Assembly (NCBI GenBank): GCA_902497025.1
Contig: CABVDJ010000020.1
Coordinates: 1 to 40,478 of the forward strand
DNA: 40,478 nucleotides
Reading direction: 5' to 3'
Origin: an uncultured Collinsella sp.
GTDB taxonomy: Bacteria > Actinomycetota > Coriobacteriia > Coriobacteriales > Coriobacteriaceae
Below are positions 30,733-37,613 of this stretch, piece by piece. Below the pieces are notes generated by a model. It made no database searches. It was not told the origin of the DNA and saw nothing but the letters and a program-made list of their open reading frames with translations. Both the position numbers and the translations under genes were made by a program. The stretch's first letter is position 1. Each line of letters begins with the position of its first letter.

Positions 30733-32457
30733 GTGGACGAGGAAGCAAGCATCATCTTGGGGGATGCCATCGCCTTTTGCCAGCGCGACGGCCAAGATGC
30801 ACGCCTCATCAACATGCTGGGGCAATCGCGCGCCATAAGCCTGACCGAAGATACGCTCACGATCGAGGCACCCTCGCGCTTTGCCATCGCGCAGCTCAAA
30901 AAGCATCAGCCGACTATTGAGGCCTATCTGGAAGAAATCGCCTTTGCACCGATTGCGCTCGACATCGTGGCACCGCAAGGCGCCGCGACGGAATCCGCTG
31001 CCACGACGGCGCCCGCCACGGCTCCCGCCGCTTCCCCGGCGGTGCCGGCCTCCGCAGGCGACGTACCGACGATCGAGCACCAGCACAGCGATGTTTCCCG
31101 TGAAACCATGGCACCGTTGCCGACCGCGGCGGCGACGTCAACGAACGTACCCGTCACGCACATGCCCATCGCTCACGACGCAGCGGCGGGCGCGGATTCG
31201 GGCATTGCAATCAAAAACACGCTCTCGGCCGATGATTTTCGTCGCATGATGAACCAGATGAAGGGCGGAGCGCCGACTAAACCCACGCAAGTTGCGACCC
31301 CCGCTTCACCCATGCCAGCACCGACCGTGCCGGCCGAGCAGAATACGGATGGAGCCCCGCTCGCCGCGAACTCAAAATTTACCTTTGAGAACTTTGTCTA
31401 CGGCCCCGAGAACAGCCATGCCTATCGCTCGGCACTCAAGTTTGCCGCCCTCGCGGACGAGCGCGGCACGTGCACATCACTGTTCATCTACGGCAAATCG
31501 GGCCTGGGCAAGACGCACCTGCTGCTTGCCATCAAAAACGAGCTCGCCGAGAAGTCGCCCGAGATCAAGGTCAAGTATGCCAACTCCCAGGCATATCTGG
31601 ACGACCTGATGACCGAGTTCGACCGTCAAAAGAAGAGCAACGCTCCCATCATGCAGGCGTACCACGGCGTGGACGTGCTCATCATCGATGACATCCAAAA
31701 CATCATCGGCAAGCGCGCGAGCGTGGACTACTTTTTCCAGCTCATGGACGAGTTCATCCGCAACAACAAGAAGGTCGTCATCGCGGCAGACCGTGCCCCC
31801 AAGGACCTGAGCATGGACGAGCGTCTGACCAGCCGCTTCAACGCCGGCATGCTCTGCCTGGTCGCAGAGCCCAGCTACGAGATGAAATACAAGATCTTGC
31901 AGCGCTATTACGAGAACACCATCGTCGCCGCTCCCGAGGCAGGCGACGACTCGCTGCTGGCGGCCTATGGGGGCGACGGCGGACACCTGACCGACGAGCA
32001 CTTTAAACACATGGCCGAGGTCTCGGGCACCAACATCCGCGAACTCGAGAGCTTTTGCGAGCGCTGCGCCGGCGAGGCGGGCGACCGCGAGCGCGAGGGC
32101 GGGGAGCTCACCTTTGACGATATCGACGCCATCGCCAGCCAGTACTTCGACACATCGGCCAAAAAGATCAACGTCCAGACGGTTCAGTCCGTCATCGAAG
32201 AGCAGTACGGCGTGACGCACGAGGAGCTCATCGGCCCGCGTCGCAACGCCAATATCGCCAAAGCACGCCATATCGCTATCTACCTGGCCATCGAGATGTG
32301 CGAGATGACGACCACGGCGGTGGGCGCCGAATTTGGCAACCGCAACCACTCGACCGTCAGCACGAGCTACAAAAAGGTCCAGAAGATGATCCAGGAAGAC
32401 CGTACCGTCACCGAAGACCTCAAATCGCTGCGCGATAAAATTACACTGCGCTCGTAG
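30733..32457 (+). CDS. dnaA: Chromosomal replication initiator DnaA
   Basis: A 574-residue AAA+ initiator. Domain I (about 1-82) is divergent. Domain II is long (about 83-212), Ala/Pro/Thr-rich. Domain III has FENFVYGPENSHAY, Walker A GKSGLGKT (254-261), Walker B VLIIDDIQ (Asp319-Asp320), sensor 1 VVIAADRAPKDL and the Arg-finger region LTSRFNAGM. Domain IV has EELIGPRRNANIAKARHIAIYLA and the signature FGNRNHSTVS. In that signature Asn538 replaces the usual Asp of GRDHTTV, which contacts the DnaA box. GTG start at 30733 preceded by GGGAGAG. It shares an operon with the GHKL gene; dnaN follows after 238 nt. Confidence 0.96.
   Translation: MDEEASIILGDAIAFCQRDGQDARLINMLGQSRAISLTEDTLTIEAPSRFAIAQLKKHQPTIEAYLEEIAFAPIALDIVAPQGAATESAATTAPATAPAASPAVPASAGDVPTIEHQHSDVSRETMAPLPTAAATSTNVPVTHMPIAHDAAAGADSGIAIKNTLSADDFRRMMNQMKGGAPTKPTQVATPASPMPAPTVPAEQNTDGAPLAANSKFTFENFVYGPENSHAYRSALKFAALADERGTCTSLFIYGKSGLGKTHLLLAIKNELAEKSPEIKVKYANSQAYLDDLMTEFDRQKKSNAPIMQAYHGVDVLIIDDIQNIIGKRASVDYFFQLMDEFIRNNKKVVIAADRAPKDLSMDERLTSRFNAGMLCLVAEPSYEMKYKILQRYYENTIVAAPEAGDDSLLAAYGGDGGHLTDEHFKHMAEVSGTNIRELESFCERCAGEAGDREREGGELTFDDIDAIASQYFDTSAKKINVQTVQSVIEEQYGVTHEELIGPRRNANIAKARHIAIYLAIEMCEMTTTAVGAEFGNRNHSTVSTSYKKVQKMIQEDRTVTEDLKSLRDKITLRS
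31092..31107. promoter_or_regulatory. parS: parS-like site inside dnaA
   Basis: tgtttcccgtgaaacc differs from perfect parS at two of sixteen positions, one in the centre and one at the edge. It lies in the disordered domain II coding region, reading Asp-Val-Ser-Arg-Glu-Thr. Intragenic parS sites reading this peptide are known near other bacterial origins. Confidence 0.6.
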
Positions 32458-32695
32458 GGAAATAGAGACACCTGTTGAAAACTTGTCGAAACCATGGGCA
32501 TAAGGTGTCTAAAACCCAACCCGCGGTGGTGAAAAGTTTTGCGCAGGTTTTGAACGTGGAAAACCACCCCCGTTGCACACAGGTTGCTGTCGATTCTCTT
32601 TCTGGGTCTGACCTGCGTCTTTGGGAGTAATCAACAGTTTCGTCAGTGCTATTACTATTATTAAGATATTTATATCTAAAGAAAGGTATTAAAAG
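32458..32695 (+). other. oriC: Candidate origin region, right part, with DnaA boxes, DnaA-trio-like run and AT-rich unwinding element
   Basis: The dnaA-dnaN gap, the usual Actinomycetota oriC site. DnaA-box-like sites: TTTTCAACA on the minus strand at 32473-32481, TTTTCCACG on the minus strand at 32555-32563 and a weaker TAATCAACA at 32628-32636. Then five consecutive CTA/TTA triplets at 32649-32663, the complement of the 3'-(G/A)AT DnaA-trio pattern, run into ttaagatatttatatctaaa (32661-32680). The dnaN ribosome site AAGAAAGG follows. The order box, short spacer, trios, AT-rich matches the known basal unwinding module. Confidence 0.72.
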
Positions 32696-33799
32696 ATGAA
32701 GTTCACCGTCAGCCAGAGCTCGCTTACACAAGCCATCGGCGTCGTTATGAAGGGTGTCGCTTCGGCGTCCACCCTTCCCATCCTGTCGGGCGTGCTCGTC
32801 AAGGCGCAAGACGGCATCTTGGAATTCCAGACCTCTAACTACACCATCTCGATCCGTCATCGCATCGCGGCGCATGTCGAAGAAGAGGGCGAGATGGTTA
32901 TCCCCTGTAAGATGCTCTCCAATATCACCAAGACCCTCCCCGATGCCCCGGTCACCTTTGAGCTGTCCGAACGCCAGGTGCTGATTGGTTGCGAGAAGAG
33001 CTCTTTCCGCCTGAACACGCTCGATGCCAATGACTTCCCCGAGTTTCCGGCCTATGCCATCGAGAGTGCCGTGGAGCTGCCGACCGATATCTTGTCCGAG
33101 ATGGTCGGCCGCGTGTGGCGCGTCACCTCGACCGACAAGGCCCGCCCCATCCTGGGCGGCGTGCACATGAAGGTCGAGAACAACACCGTTCGCCTGGTGG
33201 CGACCGATTCCTTCCGTTTGGCCGTGTGCGATACGCAGGTCGAGACCTCGACCCTCGAAGGCTCCTTTGAGCTCAACGTTCCGGCCGACGCCTTTAACGA
33301 TGCGCTGAACATCATGGCCAGCCAGGCGACCATCATGATCGGGGCTACCGACACCCAGGTCGTCTTCGAGGCCGGCAACACCACCTACGTGTCGCGCCGC
33401 ATCGAGGGCGTGTACCCCAACTACAAGCAGCTCATCCCCGATTCGTGCGTGACGAGCGTCAAGATCGATGTCGCCGCTTTTAACGCCGCCCTCAAGCGCG
33501 TAGCCGTTATCGCGAGCGCCAATCCCGCCGTCAAGTTCGAGATCGATGTCGAGAACGGGCAGATGGGCCTGTCCTCCATTTCCAATGACCAGGATCTGGC
33601 GCAGGAGACGATCGATGTCGAGGCCGAGGGCGAGTCGGGTACCATCGCCTTCAACTACCACTACATCTTCGGCTGTCTCAATGCCCTGTCCAAGGAGAAG
33701 GAGATCACGCTGGAGCTCAAGAGCTACTCGCAGGCGGGCATCTTCAAGTCCTACGACAAGATCAACTACCTGTACCTGGTCATGCCGGTCCGCATCTAG
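32696..33799 (+). CDS. dnaN: DNA polymerase III subunit beta (sliding clamp)
   Basis: A 367-residue ring-forming clamp with three repeated clamp folds and typical length. Recognisable segments are the N-terminal MKFTVSQSSLTQAIGVVMKG, TDKARPILGGVH in the middle domain, ATDSFRLAV and the C-terminal YLVMPVRI, whose final residues line the client-binding pocket. The polymerase, RecF-loop and ligase partners would bind there. recF follows after 10 nt. Confidence 0.96.
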   Translation: MKFTVSQSSLTQAIGVVMKGVASASTLPILSGVLVKAQDGILEFQTSNYTISIRHRIAAHVEEEGEMVIPCKMLSNITKTLPDAPVTFELSERQVLIGCEKSSFRLNTLDANDFPEFPAYAIESAVELPTDILSEMVGRVWRVTSTDKARPILGGVHMKVENNTVRLVATDSFRLAVCDTQVETSTLEGSFELNVPADAFNDALNIMASQATIMIGATDTQVVFEAGNTTYVSRRIEGVYPNYKQLIPDSCVTSVKIDVAAFNAALKRVAVIASANPAVKFEIDVENGQMGLSSISNDQDLAQETIDVEAEGESGTIAFNYHYIFGCLNALSKEKEITLELKSYSQAGIFKSYDKINYLYLVMPVRI

Positions 33800-33809
33800 C
33801 AGCCGCCCT

Positions 33810-34916
33810 ATGACCATGTTCGCCCGCGATCTTTCCGTCGTACACTACCGCAGCTTCGATAGTTATCGCCTTGCCCTAGACGAGGGCGTGACGATACTTG
33901 CGGGACCCAACGCGGCGGGAAAGACCAATCTCATAGAGGCGCTGCAGCTGCTGACGAGCGGCGCCTCGTTTAGGCATCCGACCGCAGCCGAGCTCGTCCA
34001 TGACGGCGTGGGCTCGTGCAAGGTCGAGCTGAGGCTCGAGGGCGACGGCCGCGTGCTTGATATGGGGTTGAACGCGGAGGACGGTAAGCGCTCGTTTAGC
34101 CGCAACGGCAAGAGATGCTCTGCCGCCGGTGTGCGCGGGGTTCTGCCGAGCGTGCTGTTTTGCCCCGACCATCTGGACATGGTTAAGCGAGGCGCCAGTG
34201 TGCGCCGCGCCGCCCTCGATGACTTCGGCATGCAACTGAGCGCACGCTATGCCGATCTTACGAGCACCTATGGGCGCTGCGTGACCCAGCGTAACGCCTT
34301 GCTCAAGGAGACCTGGTGCTGCCGCGAGATGCTCGGCGCGTGGAATGATTCGATTGCCCGCGCGGGCTCGGCCCTGCTCGTGCACCGGTTGGCCCTGCTC
34401 GACCGGCTGGCGGGCCATGTGCACACTGCCTACGGGCAGGTGGCATCCGGTGAGGCTGCCAACGTGACCTATACGTCCACGCTGGGGGATTTGCCCCAGG
34501 TCGAGGATCGCGAAGAGCTGAAGGGCTGGGCGTACGAGCGCATGCTGGCTGTCCTTGATGAGCACGCCGACGAGGAAATTCGCCGCGGCGTGACGTTGGT
34601 GGGACCGCATCGCGATGAGATTGAGTTTACCGTGGCGGGTCGCTCCGCCCGTTCATTTGCCAGCCAAGGTCAGCAGCGAACGTTGGTTCTGGCCTGGAAG
34701 GTGGCGGAGGTGGCCGTGGCTCGCGATGTCCTGGGTACTGCTCCGCTGTTGCTTCTGGACGACGTGATGAGCGAGCTCGACGGCGAGCGCCGCGGTGCTT
34801 TTCTGCGGCTGATCGGCGATGATATCCAAACGGTCATAACCACGACCAACCTGGGATACTTTACCGATGACCTGCTTGATCGAGCCAAGGTGGTGAGCAT
34901 GGGTGAGACGTGCTAA
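33810..34916 (+). CDS. recF: DNA replication and repair protein RecF
   Basis: A 368-residue SMC-like ATPase loading RecA at gaps. Walker A GPNAAGKT (32-39), VLFCPDHLDMVKRG, the TLVGPHRDEIEF block, signature-like FASQGQQRTLVLAWK and Walker B LLLLDDVMSELD are visible. ATG codons occur at 33810 and 33816; I chose the first. Upstream in-frame sequence belongs to dnaN. It overlaps the next gene by 14 nt. Confidence 0.95.
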   Translation: MTMFARDLSVVHYRSFDSYRLALDEGVTILAGPNAAGKTNLIEALQLLTSGASFRHPTAAELVHDGVGSCKVELRLEGDGRVLDMGLNAEDGKRSFSRNGKRCSAAGVRGVLPSVLFCPDHLDMVKRGASVRRAALDDFGMQLSARYADLTSTYGRCVTQRNALLKETWCCREMLGAWNDSIARAGSALLVHRLALLDRLAGHVHTAYGQVASGEAANVTYTSTLGDLPQVEDREELKGWAYERMLAVLDEHADEEIRRGVTLVGPHRDEIEFTVAGRSARSFASQGQQRTLVLAWKVAEVAVARDVLGTAPLLLLDDVMSELDGERRGAFLRLIGDDIQTVITTTNLGYFTDDLLDRAKVVSMGETC

Positions 34917-35466
34917 TTACGAGCGCGAGAGCGAGACGGTCGCCTTCAGTGGGTTTTTGAACGCAGAGCGCCAGCGCATCCTGGCGGCCGCGACACCTGA
35001 GCGCCGTGCGCAGATGGAGGCTGCAGAGGAATCTCGTGCGGTCTATCGCGCGTGGAACGCGGTGTGCTCGGGCACGCGCGAGGGGCGGCATGTGACGGGT
35101 CTGTGCTACCTGCCCGAGTCCAATGAGCTGCTGGTATATCTCGATTCGCCCTCGTGGACACAGGAAATGACGCTGTTGCGCGAGATCATCCGCGCGCGCA
35201 TGGAGCGCGCCGGTGCGCATGTGGACGGCCTGGTGTTCAAAACCACCGCGCCCGGTCACACGCCGCCCGCCGCCAAGGAGCGCCTGCGCCCGGCGACGAC
35301 TGAGCGCCCGCCGGCTCCGCACGCCGACCTCAGTGAGGCCGAGCGCACCGAGATTGAGTGCCAAGTGGCGCCCATCGAAGACCAAAAACTGCGCGAGGCC
35401 CTCGAGAACGCCATGAGAGCCAGCGCCGAGTGGGCCAAGGGCGTGCAAAGCAAAAAAGAGCCTTAA
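34903..35466 (+). CDS. DUF721 (DciA-like) protein
   Basis: A 187-residue protein with a GTG start at 34903 inside the recF end, so probably translated by coupling. The middle (about 45-105) has VYRAWNAVCSG, HVTGLCYLPESNELLVYLDSPSWTQEMTLL and an REII segment, the pattern of the DUF721/DciA domain, which loads or moves the replicative helicase DnaB in bacteria without DnaC. The C-terminal half is Pro/Ala/Glu-rich and likely disordered, ending in a Lys-rich tail. The recF-DUF721-gyrB order is typical of Actinomycetota. Assignment to DciA function is inferred. Confidence 0.78.
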   Translation: MRRANYERESETVAFSGFLNAERQRILAAATPERRAQMEAAEESRAVYRAWNAVCSGTREGRHVTGLCYLPESNELLVYLDSPSWTQEMTLLREIIRARMERAGAHVDGLVFKTTAPGHTPPAAKERLRPATTERPPAPHADLSEAERTEIECQVAPIEDQKLREALENAMRASAEWAKGVQSKKEP

Positions 35467-35493
35467 ATCGCATCTGGTGGCCTTGTAGAGCCA

Positions 35494-35523
35494 AATACCC
35501 TCGTTCCCGAGGGTATTTTTTTA
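35494..35523 (+). terminator. Terminator after the DUF721 gene
   Basis: Stem aaataccctcg / cgagggtattt with a short loop and a run of T residues. It lies 30 nt after the DUF721 stop and separates dnaN-recF-DUF721 from gyrBA. I see no clear gyrB promoter in the 48 nt that follow. Confidence 0.9.
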
Positions 35524-35571
35524 CGATAAACTAGTAAGGCTGTACACATTTTCTTGACTGAAGGAGGACGT

Positions 35572-37602
35572 GTGGCAAACGAAAACGATTACGATGGCGG
35601 CGAGATTAAGATTCTCGAAGGTCTCGAGGCCGTTCGTAAGCGCCCGGGCATGTATATCGGCTCGACGAGCGCCAGCGGTCTGCATCACCTGGTGTGGGAG
35701 ATCGTTGACAACTCCGTCGACGAGGCCATGGCCGGTTTCTGCACCGAGATCCAGGTGACGGTCCACGCCGACAACTCCATCACGGTCGTCGACAACGGGC
35801 GCGGTATCCCCGTCGACGAGCACCCTGTTAAAAAGATCCCGACGCTCGAGGTCGTCATGACGATCCTGCACGCCGGCGGTAAGTTCGATAACTCGGCCTA
35901 TAAGGTCTCGGGCGGCCTGCACGGCGTGGGCATCTCCGTCGTCAACGCACTGTCCAAGCGCGTGGTCGTTCAGGTTCGTCGCGATGGCAACACCTACGAG
36001 ATGGAGTTCTCGCGCGGCAAGACCGTCAAGAAGATGGAGGTCGTGGGCACCTCGGATTCGACGGGCACCACCGTCACCTTCTGGCCCGACGACGAGATCT
36101 TCGAGACCTGCATCTACGATTTCGATACGCTACACAATCGTCTGCAGGAGACGGCGTTCCTCAATAAGAACCTCAAGATCGTGCTGACCGACGAACGCGA
36201 GGCGACTCCCCATGTGGAGGAGTTTTGCTACGAGGGCGGCATCATCGACTTCGTCAAGTTCCTCAACGAGGGCAAGGACGTCCCCGAGGCCTTTAAGGAG
36301 CCCATCTACATCGAGGGCAAATCGGACCCGGACGCGCCTGTGACCAAGATGGGCGAGGTCGAGGTTTCCCTGCAGTGGAATAGCGGTTACGGCGAGAATG
36401 TCATGTCGTTTGCCAACGACATCTACACCCCCGAGGGCGGCATGCACCTTGAGGGCTTCCGCACGGCGCTCACCCGCGTAATCAACGATTACGCGCGCAA
36501 GCAGAACCTGCTCAAGGAAAAAGACGCCAACCTGACCGGCGACGATGTGCGCGAGGGCCTTTCGGCCGTTATCTCGGTCAAGCTGCCCGACCCGCAGTTT
36601 GAGGGCCAGACCAAGGCCAAGCTCGGCAGCTCCTATATGCGCGCGCTCACGCTCAAGATCGTGACCGACGGCCTTGCCGATTACCTCGAGGAGCATCCCA
36701 AGCCCGCTCGCGAGATCGTCAAGAAGGCGCAACAGGCCTGCAAGGCGCGCAATGCCGCCCGCAAGGCGCGCGAGGCGACCCGCCGCAAGAGCCTGCTCGA
36801 GACGGCGTCCCTGCCCGGTAAGCTCGCCGACTGCTCGGTGCGCGATGCCGAGCTGACCGAGCTCTTCATCGTAGAGGGCGACTCGGCAGGCGGTTCGGCC
36901 AAGGACGGCCGTCGCCGAGACATCCAGGCGATTCTGCCCCTGCGCGGCAAGATTTTGAACGTCGAACGCGTTGGCGACCATCGCGCGTTCTCGAGTGACA
37001 CCATCCAGTCGCTGATTACCGCGATCGGCTGCGGCGTCACGACGAGTGCCGGCGACGGCGGCGACTTCGATATCACCAAGGCGCGCTACCACAAGATCAT
37101 CATCATGACCGATGCAGACGTCGACGGTGCGCATATCCGCATCCTGCTGCTGACGTTCTTCTACAAGTACATGCGTCCGCTGATCGATGCCGGCTACGTC
37201 TATGTTGCCTGCCCGCCCATCTTTGGCATTAAGGTTCGCAACAAGATCCACTACGTGTATCCCAACGGCCGCCAGCCCGAAGACGAGATCCTGCGCGACA
37301 CCATCCAGAGTCTGGGCCTGAACCCCGACGATAACGACGAGGACGGCAAGGCCAAGGACGGCAAGATTACCAAAAAGCGCAAGGGCTATACCGTCCAGCG
37401 CTACAAGGGCCTGGGCGAGATGGACCCCAAGCAGCTTGCCTCGACGACGATGGACCCCAAGACCCGCATCCTGCAGCGCGTGTCGATCGAGGACGCCGTG
37501 GTGGCAGACCGCGCCGTGCGCGAGCTGATGGGTTCCGAGGTCGGCTATCGCCGCGAGTACATTGAAAAACACGCGCATGACGCGCGTTTCCTTGACGCTT
37601 AA
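35572..37602 (+). CDS. gyrB: DNA gyrase subunit B
   Basis: A 676-residue ATPase subunit of gyrase, which introduces negative supercoils. GHKL N-box EIVDNSVDEAMAG, G1 DNGRGIPV, G2-type GGLHGVGISVVNAL. The transducer domain follows, then the TOPRIM signature EGDSAGGSAKDGRRR with the metal cluster in MTDADVDGAHI, and the tail YKGLGEMDPKQL. An in-frame TTG 18 nt earlier was rejected: GGAGG lies 4 nt before the GTG at 35572. gyrA follows after 11 nt. Complete, no unusual substitutions seen at drug-contact sites. Confidence 0.96.
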   Translation: MANENDYDGGEIKILEGLEAVRKRPGMYIGSTSASGLHHLVWEIVDNSVDEAMAGFCTEIQVTVHADNSITVVDNGRGIPVDEHPVKKIPTLEVVMTILHAGGKFDNSAYKVSGGLHGVGISVVNALSKRVVVQVRRDGNTYEMEFSRGKTVKKMEVVGTSDSTGTTVTFWPDDEIFETCIYDFDTLHNRLQETAFLNKNLKIVLTDEREATPHVEEFCYEGGIIDFVKFLNEGKDVPEAFKEPIYIEGKSDPDAPVTKMGEVEVSLQWNSGYGENVMSFANDIYTPEGGMHLEGFRTALTRVINDYARKQNLLKEKDANLTGDDVREGLSAVISVKLPDPQFEGQTKAKLGSSYMRALTLKIVTDGLADYLEEHPKPAREIVKKAQQACKARNAARKAREATRRKSLLETASLPGKLADCSVRDAELTELFIVEGDSAGGSAKDGRRRDIQAILPLRGKILNVERVGDHRAFSSDTIQSLITAIGCGVTTSAGDGGDFDITKARYHKIIIMTDADVDGAHIRILLLTFFYKYMRPLIDAGYVYVACPPIFGIKVRNKIHYVYPNGRQPEDEILRDTIQSLGLNPDDNDEDGKAKDGKITKKRKGYTVQRYKGLGEMDPKQLASTTMDPKTRILQRVSIEDAVVADRAVRELMGSEVGYRREYIEKHAHDARFLDA

Positions 37603-37613
37603 GAGAAGGTAAC

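Noticed and set aside
36130..37578. 482-codon frame antisense to gyrB
   Set aside because: Shadow frame without a start context or recognised family.
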